From: Nocardia neocaledoniensis
GTDB taxonomy: Bacteria; Actinomycetota; Actinomycetes; Mycobacteriales; Mycobacteriaceae
Assembly (NCBI RefSeq): GCF_003182135.1
Contig: NZ_QGTL01000002.1
Coordinates: 620,001 to 684,000 of the forward strand
DNA length: 64,000 nt
Reading direction: 5' to 3'
Shown here: positions 28,066 to 36,356 of the stretch, one piece after another
Position numbering within the stretch: position 1 is the first letter of the stretch
How the letters are laid out: the number at the start of each line of letters is the position of its first letter
Translations under genes and position numbers: made by a program
The notes under the pieces: model-generated
Database searches by the model: none
The model's input: only the letters and a program-made list of their open reading frames with translations
What the model was told of the DNA's origin: nothing

Positions 28066-28428
28066 CTAATTCACGGAGCGGGCATTCACTTCGACAAGAA
28101 TTCTGTCCGGGAGTTCACAGTAGATCAGCGTTCCCCGGTTGCCGGTGATCACATCACTGACGTCGAGTCCGTGCGCTTCGGCCCGAGCCTTTGCATCGTT
28201 GACCTCTGCGACGGTGTCCACGTAGAACCCGAGATGGAACCCACGCGGATATCGATCACCCTCGTTCTTCATGCGTTGCAAGACGAGGACGAAGTCCGCT
28301 CCATCCGACAGAATCGCCATCGACGACGAACGCGGATTCGAGAGCAGATCGAGCCCGAACACTTCGACGAAGATTCGCACCGAGGCGTACATGTCGGACA
28401 CTTGCAGGTCGAGATGATTGAGCCGCAT
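28066..28428 (-). CDS. VOC (glyoxalase-like) protein
   Basis: 120 residues with one complete VOC module: LNHLDLQVSDMYASVRIFVEVFGL at the N-terminus, the central HLGFYVDTVAEVNDAKARAEAHG, and a C-terminal ILVEVNAR. One metal-ligand His (HLD) and Glu (LVEV) positions are kept. Probably a dioxygenase-, lyase- or resistance-type VOC protein. Lower GC than its neighbours suggests recent acquisition. Confidence 0.8.
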   Translation of the reverse strand: MRLNHLDLQVSDMYASVRIFVEVFGLDLLSNPRSSSMAILSDGADFVLVLQRMKNEGDRYPRGFHLGFYVDTVAEVNDAKARAEAHGLDVSDVITGNRGTLIYCELPDRILVEVNARSVN

Positions 28429-28633
28429 GTCAATTCCCTTTCAGGCAGCACAAATACACTGTCTGATGAAGGAACACGCCGAGATTCGGCGATGGGTTCC
28501 ACCGCATCGCGATGGTGACCGGGGCTCACCCAAACCGGTCCGCCTCTTTACATCGCTACGACCGTATCACACCGATACGCAACGAACCCGCGCCAATTAA
28601 CCTCAGATGCAACGGGTTACACGCTTACACGGA

Positions 28634-29245
28634 TCACGATCCCGAACTCGAATCCGTACGCGGCGCCGACCGACAGATCCCGCCGAGAACGAACGCGGTA
28701 CGGCGGTCGTAGTCCTCCCGCACCGGTCGCCCGCCATGCTTGAGAACGAGGGCATTGTCGAGAGTCAGCGCATGGAAGTCAGCCGGCGTGAATCCTTCGA
28801 CCAGGACGCCCGCGGCGCGCCCTTCCTCGACCAGCTCCTCGTGGAAGGCTCCCGCGACATGACACAGCGCCATGAGCTGCTCCGCGCCGGGGAATTCCTG
28901 CAACAGGACGTCGTTGACGGCAGGTACCCGGAACTGGAGATCCCGGATGGCGCCGACATAGCGACAGATCCGCTCGCGCACGCCGGTGACGGCTCGCGCG
29001 GCCTCGATGATGCCGAGCAATTCCGCGGCGACGACCTCGTCGATCACGGCGTCGATCAGCCCGACCCTCCCACCGAACCTGTTGAAGATCGTCGCCTTGC
29101 TCACCTCGGCAGCCGCGGCGACCGTCTCGAGCGGGGCGGCGAGCCCCTCCTCGCGAAAGACCCGCACCGCGGCGCCCCGGATCCGGTCGACATTGCGGCG
29201 GGCATCCGTGCGAAGCGTCGACGAAGACCCGGCGTCGGCAACCAT
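28634..29245 (-). CDS. TetR-family regulator
   Basis: 203 residues. The helix-turn-helix is near residues 30-60: APLETVAAAAEVSKATIFNRFGGRVGLIDAVI. The C-terminal domain is the usual helical ligand-binding fold. The ATG at 29245 gives a short N-terminal arm. It diverges from the NmrA-like gene at 29387, with two similar palindromes in the gap, so it almost certainly regulates that gene and itself. Confidence 0.86.
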   Translation of the reverse strand: MVADAGSSSTLRTDARRNVDRIRGAAVRVFREEGLAAPLETVAAAAEVSKATIFNRFGGRVGLIDAVIDEVVAAELLGIIEAARAVTGVRERICRYVGAIRDLQFRVPAVNDVLLQEFPGAEQLMALCHVAGAFHEELVEEGRAAGVLVEGFTPADFHALTLDNALVLKHGGRPVREDYDRRTAFVLGGICRSAPRTDSSSGS

Positions 29246-29271
29246 CGCCCACCTCCCTGCTCGACTCAAAC

Positions 29272-29337
29272 TTGACCTACCTGGTCAATTTACTGCAAGA
29301 TGGCGCCGGACCGGAAGTTGACTCGGGAGGTCAACTT
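29272..29337. promoter_or_regulatory. Two TTGAC-N7-GTCAA operators
   Basis: Sites at 29272-29288 (TTGACCTACCTGGTCAA) and 29315-29337 (AAGTTGAC-N7-GTCAACTT) share the core TTGAC-N7-GTCAA; their centres are 46 bp apart. One is near the TetR start, the other near the NmrA-like gene, so each divergent promoter has its own site. Confidence 0.75.
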
Positions 29338-29386
29338 ATTGCGTGAGCTCGCCACGAACTACTGACCTCTATGAAAGGGCATCTCC

Positions 29387-30232
29387 ATGATCATCGTGAC
29401 CGGAGCGACGGGCGCCCTCAACGGGGCAACGGTCGACCATCTCCTCGCGCGGATTCCCGCCGCCGACATCGGCGTCAGCGTCCGCGACCCCGAACGCGCG
29501 AAACATCTCGCCGACACAGGGATCCGCGTGCGGCGCGGAAGCTATGACGATCCCGCGGCGCTGCGTCACTCGTTCGCGGGCGCCGAACAGGTGCTCCTGG
29601 TCTCCTCGAACGACATCACCGCCGACGTCGTCGCCCAGCACCGGAGAGCGATCGATGCCGCGGTCGCCGCCGGAGCCCAGCGGATCCTGTACACCAGCGC
29701 CCACGGGACCGGCTTCGACTCCCCCTACCCTCCGCTCGGGATTCACGCCGCCACCGAGCAGCACCTCGCAGCGTCAGGTGTCGCATGGACCGCGTTGCGC
29801 AACGGCTTCTACGGCGACCTCGACCAACTCCTCGGTCCGTGGCAGCAGACGGGGGTGATCGCCAAACCAGCCGATGGACCGTTCTCCTGGGTGGATCGAC
29901 GCGATGCCGCGGAGGCGGCCGCGGTGATCCTCACCAGCGATCACTGCTTCGACGGCCCCATCGATCTGACCTTGCCCACGCCGGTCACCCTCACCGACTT
30001 CGCCTCGGCGGCATCCGAACTCAGCGGCCGCACCATCGACCGCGTCATCGTCGACGACGAGAAATGGGTCGCCGACGAGATGGCGAAGGGCACCCCCGAG
30101 CCGGTCGCCCGCTTCACTCTCTCGATGTTCCAGGCGACACGAACCGGCCATTTCGCCAAGCCCGACCCCACGCTCTCCCGACTCCTCGGCCGACCACCGC
30201 GCAGCATCACCGAACAATTGTCCAGCCGATGA
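29387..30232 (+). CDS. NmrA-like NAD(P)-binding oxidoreductase
   Basis: 281 residues. Dinucleotide-binding motif TGATGALNGATV at residues 5-16, and the atypical SDR pattern without a clear YxxxK site, as in NmrA and QOR2-type quinone reductases. A conserved TALRNGFYGDL block follows. QOR2-like enzymes reduce quinones with NADPH; NmrA proteins only sense the cofactor, and which applies here is undecided. Regulated by the divergent TetR through the two palindromes. Confidence 0.82.
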   Translation: MIIVTGATGALNGATVDHLLARIPAADIGVSVRDPERAKHLADTGIRVRRGSYDDPAALRHSFAGAEQVLLVSSNDITADVVAQHRRAIDAAVAAGAQRILYTSAHGTGFDSPYPPLGIHAATEQHLAASGVAWTALRNGFYGDLDQLLGPWQQTGVIAKPADGPFSWVDRRDAAEAAAVILTSDHCFDGPIDLTLPTPVTLTDFASAASELSGRTIDRVIVDDEKWVADEMAKGTPEPVARFTLSMFQATRTGHFAKPDPTLSRLLGRPPRSITEQLSSR

Positions 30233-30247
30233 CCGCCGACCGCACGA

Positions 30248-30285
30248 GGTTGAACGGGAACGCGACTACCCGTTGAAGCGGAACT
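30248..30285 (-). repeat. Outermost ychF 3'-end remnants
   Basis: CGTTGAAGCGGAACT (30271-30285) is a 15-bp exact copy of 34122-34136 inside the ychF 3' end and in the same orientation. On the minus strand it reads KFRFNG then a stop, like the EFRFNV end of YchF. A second, imperfect copy, GGTTGAACGGGAAC, lies at 30248-30261. They mark the far edge of the cassette array. Confidence 0.6.
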
Positions 30286-30463
30286 TTATCGCGTTCGGGC
30301 GGAACTGGATGTCGCCGAGCGGAAGCTGTCTTCACAGCGCACAGGCAGCGCCTTCGGCGAACTCCTCGCCACCGGCAATCCATCGCCAGCCCTCCTCCGC
30401 CCGAGCGCTCATCCGGGAAGCGCTGGAGCGACCTGCGGGGGCGGCATACGGAAACCCGAACCG

Positions 30464-31260
30464 CTACGGAGTCGGCATTCCATGGAGAGTCGTCCGGTAG
30501 TCGTACACCAAACCCATCCGACTCTGCCACTCATCAACCAGCCCCATGGCAGTCTCACATGCCCATCGAGCGCACCCGGCCGCGAGCGCACTGTTCGGAT
30601 ACCAGGGCGCACCGATGGACTGTCGGTTCGCCGTGACGCGAGGTTTCAGGTCCTTCTCCAACTTGTGCGCGGACGCAACGTCCTGAGTTTTGGGCATGAA
30701 GTGCACCAGGGCGTTACGTAATTCGATGAGCACGCCAACAGCTTGCGCCGGACCGCTACCGGTATCGAGAGGCGTCTCACCAGCGCACAGCAGCGCGAGT
30801 TGGTACTTGCGTAGCACGGGCATACCGCGCTCGACGGGAACAGCTCCACCCGTCCAGAACTGAGCCATCTGATCGACAGCGGCGGCGATGACTCCGTCAG
30901 TACGGTACTTGCTGTCACCAGGCTCGGCGGCGTCAGAGAAGGTCTCGTTTACAAACGCTTCCAGGAACGCCACGGCCGACAGAACCGCGTTGATCGCATC
31001 GGCACGATGCCCAAGGTCCACATTGATCTCGCCGGCCGCGACCAGCTCCGTTTCGCGTTCGTCGCACATCCGGGCAGACCGCAGTGCCGACCAAAGGTGT
31101 TGTACCGCCAGGTAATTCCGACGGTGACCGTCGCCGTGAATGCGAAGGCGGCCGCCTCCGCAGCAGCCTGAACGACCACGGTAGCCGAACCGTCTTCGCT
31201 GTTGACTGAGGTCGCTTCGGAGGTTTCGTCGGTTGGTTCCAGCTCGTCACTCATGGCCAT
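30464..31260 (-). pseudogene. HEPN-motif protein gene, apparently frameshifted
   Basis: The start (ATG 31260, or 31254) follows TGGAGGTG. The first frame gives an acidic N-terminus and helical segment up to about GRHCGLPGC near 31072; coding character then continues in another frame from CDERETELV to the stop at 30464, so one base appears lost. Joined, the product is about 264 residues. It contains LIELRNALVHFMPK, an R-x4-H motif typical of HEPN RNases, in a helical context. The second frame has an ATG at 31069 but no ribosome-binding site. A sequencing error or a true mutation are both possible. Confidence 0.6.
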
Positions 31261-31270
31261 TACACCTCCA

Positions 31271-31314
31271 CTACTTGGCAACCGCCTTGCCGCCTGTTGT
31301 TTGAAACCGAAATT
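31271..31314 (-). repeat. Short ychF 3'-end remnant with variant tail
   Basis: On the minus strand this reads EFRFQTTGGKAVAK then a stop, immediately before the ribosome-binding site of the HEPN gene. EFRF is the YchF C-terminus, and the tail closely matches that of the longer remnant at 32556 ([13 protein letters not shown]), not the intact gene (FNV). Confidence 0.65.
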
Positions 31315-31330
31315 CGGTCTGATCAGCCTC

Positions 31331-32536
31331 TTACGGAAGGTGGAACGTGGCTCCCTTTTCCGCTACGTCGCGCAGCGGCTGGGGTGCCGGAATTGCCGCG
31401 TTCGGGTTCCAATCGAATTTGATCGAGGCTGTGCCAATTGCCTGATCCCATGCTCGCTCCGGCATGAAAGCGGCGAGCGCCGTAATCCATCTGTATTTGG
31501 GATTCGGCCAGATCCTTTCCGCGAACATTGGCAATACCCAGTCCCAGCGGAGTCTGTGGTGCCCCAACCCTAGAGCGATGATATTCGGCAGACCGTCAAC
31601 GGTTTGGCGACGCTTCCGGTCCAGCGCCTTCCTCATGGAAGTCGCGACTTCATCGATCGCGCGCTCATCGAACAACGGATGAACCGAGAACCCGAAGGGC
31701 TTCTCGACGCCCCCAATCGCACCCATGCCCAAACCCTCAGCCATTTGTGAACTTCCCGCCAGCTCCGCAAAAGACGCGAAGACAGGGAACTCGGCCCACT
31801 CCAGAGTTGCATCGCCGCCAGACAGTTTGACCGTTGCCTCCCCGGCGGAATGCCTCATCGTCTCGACTACACCGGAGCTTGCAATCGCCTCGATGTCCGC
31901 ACCTTGCACATGAAGCGGTAAGCCAAGTCTGACCTGACGTCCGAGCCCTGCACGCCGAAGGCGAGCCCCCAGCCTGACCGAGATTTGCTCTTGGGCCGCA
32001 TCCCAATCCCTCAGTGATTGCCAGTGCCATACGGTGACCTCGATCGCGATATCACCGCTTGGCAGTCGGATTCCAAAATCCGGCGACTTCGGCTGACTGG
32101 GGGAGCCGATCTGCTCGGCGGGGACCATAGGCTCGTAAGACAAGGGGCTCATGGCATGCGAAAGAATGAAGGCTACTTCCAGTTCGGCCAAGTTCTCCAT
32201 GTAGACGCTGGCAGTCATCTCCGTGAACAGCCTCCTCACCTTTTCGTAGAAGATCGGCTCGGACCGACTAGTTACGTTGCGGGCAAGGTGGTAAATGATC
32301 CTTGCGATGTAGATGAGGTAGCAAGCTGTCTGTGTGCCTTGCTGGGTCCACCAGACTCGGAGTGGTCCAACCGGATTGGCTGGCCAGCCTTCAATTTCGA
32401 GTCTCCGGAAGAGGTCTCGATACAGACCCCGGGCACCTTCGAGGTCGTTCGCTCCGAAGCGGGTTCCCTCAAGATCCGGGGTTATCTCGAAGAATCCACG
32501 AGGCTGATGCTCCTGGACACTGCCGTCGTCACTCAA
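31331..32536 (-). CDS. Putative PD-(D/E)XK-like nuclease-fold protein
   Basis: 401 residues from a TTG at 32536, chosen because GGAGGG lies upstream at the same place as in the next cassette. A candidate nuclease core is SPDFGIRLPSGDIAIEVTVWHW: Asp on one strand, then Glu-x-Thr on the next, similar to the PD...ExK pattern but with Thr in place of Lys. The N-terminal 130 residues are helical, the C-terminal part mixed. Lower GC than flanking genes. No family was recognised with confidence; a restriction- or abortive-infection-type nuclease is the leading idea. Confidence 0.6.
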   Translation of the reverse strand: MSDDGSVQEHQPRGFFEITPDLEGTRFGANDLEGARGLYRDLFRRLEIEGWPANPVGPLRVWWTQQGTQTACYLIYIARIIYHLARNVTSRSEPIFYEKVRRLFTEMTASVYMENLAELEVAFILSHAMSPLSYEPMVPAEQIGSPSQPKSPDFGIRLPSGDIAIEVTVWHWQSLRDWDAAQEQISVRLGARLRRAGLGRQVRLGLPLHVQGADIEAIASSGVVETMRHSAGEATVKLSGGDATLEWAEFPVFASFAELAGSSQMAEGLGMGAIGGVEKPFGFSVHPLFDERAIDEVATSMRKALDRKRRQTVDGLPNIIALGLGHHRLRWDWVLPMFAERIWPNPKYRWITALAAFMPERAWDQAIGTASIKFDWNPNAAIPAPQPLRDVAEKGATFHLP

Positions 32537-32555
32537 CGCTGAGACCCTCCACCCG

Positions 32556-32906
32556 CTATTTGTTGGCAGCGGCCTTGCCACCTGACGTTATTTGAAAACG
32601 GAACTCCACGACGTCGCCGTCGGCCATGCCGTAATCCTTGCCCTCCATGCGGACCTTGCCCGCCGCCTTGGAGCCCGCTTCCACCAGGTCGTCGAAGGCG
32701 ACGAGCTCGGCCTTGATGAAGCCGCGCTCGAAGTCGGTGTGGATGACGCCGGCGGCCTTGGGCGCCGTGTCGCCCTGGTGGATGGTCCAGGCCCGGGCTT
32801 CCTTGGGGCCCGCGGTGAGGTAGGTCTGCAGGCCGAGGGTGTGGAAGCCCGCGCGGGCCAGAGCGTGCAGGCCGGGCTCGGTCTGGCCGATGGACTCGAG
32901 CAGTTC
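32556..32906 (-). pseudogene. Displaced ychF 3' fragment (TGS-domain end)
   Basis: 116 codons and a stop, in frame, matching the last third of YchF (residues about 247-359): it begins [20 protein letters not shown] and ends [17 protein letters not shown]. Nucleotide similarity to the intact gene is high but not complete, and four codons near the AGS region are missing, so it is not a fresh copy of the local gene. It has no start signal. Homology stops at 32906 in the region before the Abi-like stop. Confidence 0.85.
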
Positions 32907-32933
32907 AGCCAGCCGCTCAAGCCGGCGGGCGGC

Positions 32934-34022
32934 TTACAGCTCACTTGTTGTGGTCGCGGTCTCGAGTGCGTGCAGCGCTACGTAGCGCTGCCGCTGCGTA
33001 AAAGCCGAACCACGACCAACACCATTGTGCGGCAATGGATCGACGAGTTGTCGATGCGTTGGATCGCCGGGTCGTGTCAGCAGGAGGACCTGATACGTCC
33101 CGCCGGTCCAACCGGCAGACCGTGACTCGTCGATCACACGGGCGATCTTCCGGTCCATCAGATCAGAGGAGGCACGAAGTCGATCCGCAGAGGCCTCCGA
33201 CCAATCGACGTTGTCACGCCGATGTTGAATACGCGGGATATCAACCTGGACACAGGAGTCGACGTAGAAGGCGAGACGGTCGACGGGCCGAAAGAATCGA
33301 CCTGGCTGACATACATACGCGAAGCTTCGCTGATACAGCGGCCAGGCATCTTTCGCGGCCACAACAGCCGTGTCAGCAACTGCGATTGGACGCTTCGCGT
33401 ACTGATCCATCGCGGTGCTCACCTCCCGCAGCCACTTGGCCGCCGACACATCGATGAACCCTGCGACCTCTAGAACTCGGCGGATCTCAAAAGGAACGTC
33501 GACATTCAACAAGCTGTCGTGATGCGCCAGCCGGTTCCGGAACTTGCGGACACCCTCGACGGCGGCTGCGAGTTGCTTGCGCTGGCCAGTCGAGTAGGGG
33601 AACGCACGATGAAGGCAGTCGCGCCAGAGTTGTTCGTACTTCCGACCGAGCAGGCCGGACCAGAATCCGAAGCTGAGACCCGCCACGATCTGGTGACGCG
33701 ACTCGCGATTCATCGGACGTAGGCGCATTCGCACCGTGTCGACGGCGACGGACAGGTCAGCACCGTCCGGGACCGGCATCAGGAACCACGGGATGCCTGT
33801 CGTAGCCTCATCGAAATGGGCTCGAAGCTCTCGATCGAGAGCATTGCGAAGCAGCACCTCGAGATGCCCGACCACCTCGAACGACACGGCCGCGGTTCGG
33901 CTCGACCATGCGTAGAGCTCTAGAGCGGCTACCCGGTCACCATCAGCAACCCTGAGAAACGGGTCGAGCCTGTGCTCGGACAGCAGGCCCCACACATCGG
34001 TCGCGACATAGTCCTCTGGCAC
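32934..34022 (-). CDS. Abi-like (Abi_2) HEPN protein, probable abortive-infection factor
   Basis: 362 residues from a GTG at 34022. The N-terminal two thirds resemble Abi_2 (AbiD/AbiF) proteins: EVVGHLEVLLRNALDRELR, then FGFWSGLLGRKYEQLWR, and the HEPN R-x4-H motif in RKFRNRLAHHDSLL near residue 165. HEPN proteins of this kind are RNases that stop phage growth by killing or stalling the infected cell. The C-terminal 140 residues are unassigned. It lies directly between intact ychF and the long ychF remnant, on the same strand. Confidence 0.8.
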   Translation of the reverse strand: MPEDYVATDVWGLLSEHRLDPFLRVADGDRVAALELYAWSSRTAAVSFEVVGHLEVLLRNALDRELRAHFDEATTGIPWFLMPVPDGADLSVAVDTVRMRLRPMNRESRHQIVAGLSFGFWSGLLGRKYEQLWRDCLHRAFPYSTGQRKQLAAAVEGVRKFRNRLAHHDSLLNVDVPFEIRRVLEVAGFIDVSAAKWLREVSTAMDQYAKRPIAVADTAVVAAKDAWPLYQRSFAYVCQPGRFFRPVDRLAFYVDSCVQVDIPRIQHRRDNVDWSEASADRLRASSDLMDRKIARVIDESRSAGWTGGTYQVLLLTRPGDPTHRQLVDPLPHNGVGRGSAFTQRQRYVALHALETATTTSEL

Positions 34023-34077
34023 CCGTGGATGCTATCCTGTTGAGGAACGCCCCAGTGTCGCCTCTGAAGCAATTCAT

Positions 34078-34110
34078 GCGCCTGGGGCTCCTTCAATTCA
34101 CCCCAGGCGC
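34078..34110 (-). terminator. Hairpin downstream of ychF
   Basis: Perfect 10-bp stem GCGCCTGGGG (34078-34087) with CCCCAGGCGC (34101-34110), loop 13 nt. It lies 6 bp past the ychF stop. No T-run follows, so it may be a Rho-aided terminator or a structure belonging to the cassette junction. Confidence 0.6.
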
Positions 34111-34116
34111 AACGGA

Positions 34117-35196
34117 TTACACGTTGAAGCGGAACTCCACGACGTCGCCGTCCGCCATGACGTAATCCTTACCTTCCATACGAACCTTGCCCGCCGCCTT
34201 GGCAGCGGCCATGGAACCCGCCTCGACCAGGTCGTCGAAGGCGACGAGTTCGGCCTTGATGAAGCCGCGTTCGAAGTCGGTGTGGATGACGCCGGCGGCC
34301 TTGGGGGCCGTGTCGCCCTGGTGGATGGTCCAGGCTCGGGCTTCCTTGGGGCCTGCGGTGAGGTAGGTCTGCAGGCCGAGGGTGTGGAAGCCGGCGCGGG
34401 CCAGGGCGTGCAGGCCGGGCTCGGTCTGGCCGATGGACTCGAGGAGTTCGAGGGCGGACTCGTCGTCGAGTTCGAGGAGTTCGGCTTCGACCTTGGCGTC
34501 GAGGAAGACGGCGTCGGCGGGGGCGACGGCGGCCTTCAGCTCGGCGACCTTGGCCTCGTCGGTGAGCACCGACTCGTCGGCGTTGAAGACGTAGAGGAAC
34601 GGCTTGATGGTGAGCAGCGACAGTTCGCGCAGCAGCTCGCCGTCGACCTTCTTGCCCGCCGCGAACAGGGTGGTGCCCTCGTTCAGGAACTCCTGGGCCG
34701 TCTTGGCGGCGTCGAGCAGGGGCTTGCGGTCCTTCTTGACCTTGGCTTCCTTCTCGAGGCGCGGAATGGCCTTCTCGAGGGTCTGCAGGTCGGCGAGGAT
34801 GAGCTCGGTTTCGATGACCTCGATGTCGGCGGTGGGATCGACGCGACCGTCGACGTGCACCACGTCGTCGTCGGCGAACACGCGCACCACCTGGCAGATG
34901 GCGTCGGCCTCACGGATGTTGGCCAGGAACTTGTTGCCCAGGCCCGCGCCCTCGGAGGCGCCCTTCACGATGCCCGCGATGTCGACGAACGACACGACGG
35001 CGGGGACGATCTTCTCGGAACCGAAGATCTCGGCCAGCTTGTCCAGACGCGGGTCCGGCAGCGGGACCACGCCGACGTTGGGCTCGATGGTCGCGAACGG
35101 GTAGTTCGCGGCCAGCACGTCGTTCTTGGTCAGCGCGTTGAACAGCGTCGACTTTCCGACGTTGGGCAGGCCGACGATTCCGAGGGTGAGGCTCAC
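34117..35196 (-). CDS. ychF: Ribosome-binding ATPase YchF
   Basis: 359 residues, full length. Obg-family P-loop GLPNVGKST at residues 8-16, G3 DIAGIVKGAS, the ATP-specifying NADE-type loop FNADES, the coiled-coil insert, and a C-terminal TGS domain ending VEFRFNV. YchF binds ribosomes and hydrolyses ATP rather than GTP and is linked to oxidative stress. Its 3' end is the reference for the displaced copies downstream. The M. tuberculosis counterpart Rv1112 sits next to the Rv1111c-ispH group, which here is 15 kb away. Confidence 0.95.
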   Translation of the reverse strand: MSLTLGIVGLPNVGKSTLFNALTKNDVLAANYPFATIEPNVGVVPLPDPRLDKLAEIFGSEKIVPAVVSFVDIAGIVKGASEGAGLGNKFLANIREADAICQVVRVFADDDVVHVDGRVDPTADIEVIETELILADLQTLEKAIPRLEKEAKVKKDRKPLLDAAKTAQEFLNEGTTLFAAGKKVDGELLRELSLLTIKPFLYVFNADESVLTDEAKVAELKAAVAPADAVFLDAKVEAELLELDDESALELLESIGQTEPGLHALARAGFHTLGLQTYLTAGPKEARAWTIHQGDTAPKAAGVIHTDFERGFIKAELVAFDDLVEAGSMAAAKAAGKVRMEGKDYVMADGDVVEFRFNV

Positions 35197-35276
35197 GAGG
35201 ATCAGAGTCTACGCGGTGCGCACGGTCACGAGACCACCGGAACCCGCCCCGCACGCGCGGAGCGGGTCGACGGCGA

Positions 35277-36194
35277 TCACGGGACCAGGACGACCTTGCC
35301 CAGGTTGGCGCGCTGCTCGATGACGGCGTGCGCGGCGGCCGCGTCGTCGAGGGCGAACTCGGCGTGCACGACGGGGTGCAGCAGGCCGGAGGCGTAGTAC
35401 TGCCACACCTCCTGGCGCAGGTCCTCGTAGCGGGCGGGGTCGCGCTGGGCGAGGCGGCCGATGCGGAAACCGGACAGGGTCTTGCCGCCCGCGAGCAGGT
35501 CCTCGGTGTCGATGGGCCCGCCGCCGGTGCCGTAGGTGACCACACGACCACCCTCGGCGAGCGCGCCGAAGGTGGCGCCGAGGCCGGTGCCGCCGACGCC
35601 GTCGAGGGCGAAGTCGGCCTGCTTGGCGGTGAGCAGCTGGTCGTAGGTGACGACCTCGTCGGCGCCGAGGCCGCGCACGAAATCGGCCTTGGCCTCGTCG
35701 GACACGGCGGCGACGACCCACCCGGCGCCGCGCACGCGCGCCAGCTGCACGGCGAGGTGGCCGACACCACCGGCGGCGGCGGTGACCAGGGCGGTCTCAC
35801 CCTCGCGGGGCGCGGCGGTGTCGAGCGCGCCGAGCGCGACCAGACCGCTGCGCATCAACGCGACGGCGTCGACGGCGGACGCGCCGTCGGGGATGGCCGA
35901 GGCCTGATCGGCGGGCAGCACGACGTACTCGGCGTACGCGTCGGCGCACAGGCCGACGACGCGGTAGCCGGGGGCGTACCCGTCGACGCCGTCACCGACC
36001 GCGACGACCTCACCGGCCACCTCGGCGCGCAGCTGCTGGGGCACCTCGGCGCTGATCCGCCGGATCGCCGACAGGGTGACGCCGATCGCCTCGACCTTCA
36101 CCAACAGCTCACCCGGCCCGGCGACAGGCATCTCGGCCGCGACGACCTCGAGCACCTCCGGACCACCGCTGCGCTCGTACCGAACTCGCCGCAT
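35277..36194 (-). CDS. NADPH-dependent quinone oxidoreductase-like (MDR) protein
   Basis: 305 residues. Zinc-free medium-chain reductase pattern: GroES-like N-terminus (GGPEVLEVVAAEMPVAGPGELLVKVEAIGV), cofactor motif AAAGGVGHLAVQLA near 140-153, and the C-terminal VIEQRANLGKVVLVP typical of QOR. It probably reduces quinones or activated alkenes with NADPH. ATG at 36194. The divergent AraC regulator is 162 bp away and may control it. Confidence 0.88.
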   Translation of the reverse strand: MRRVRYERSGGPEVLEVVAAEMPVAGPGELLVKVEAIGVTLSAIRRISAEVPQQLRAEVAGEVVAVGDGVDGYAPGYRVVGLCADAYAEYVVLPADQASAIPDGASAVDAVALMRSGLVALGALDTAAPREGETALVTAAAGGVGHLAVQLARVRGAGWVVAAVSDEAKADFVRGLGADEVVTYDQLLTAKQADFALDGVGGTGLGATFGALAEGGRVVTYGTGGGPIDTEDLLAGGKTLSGFRIGRLAQRDPARYEDLRQEVWQYYASGLLHPVVHAEFALDDAAAAHAVIEQRANLGKVVLVP

Positions 36195-36356
36195 GACACC
36201 TCCTGAGAATGGGACGAAGGGCAAACGGTAACCGGCGAAGTGCGCGTTCCCACAGCTCTCGGGCCCGGTGAGTGCTACATCTCACCGCGACGTTTCGAAC
36301 GCGGAGAGCACTTTCACGCTGGTCGCCGGCACCCTTCCCGGCGTAGCGTTACGGCT

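Noticed and set aside
30207..30530. 107-codon minus-strand frame at the edge of the cassette array
   Set aside because: No similarity; it reads through the ychF-end remnants in a frame unrelated to YchF.
34078..34110. Hairpin beside ychF considered as a recombination attC-like site
   Set aside because: It is a simple stem without the bulges or paired core sites of integron attC sites, and the repeats that bound the cassettes lie elsewhere; a terminator is the simpler reading.
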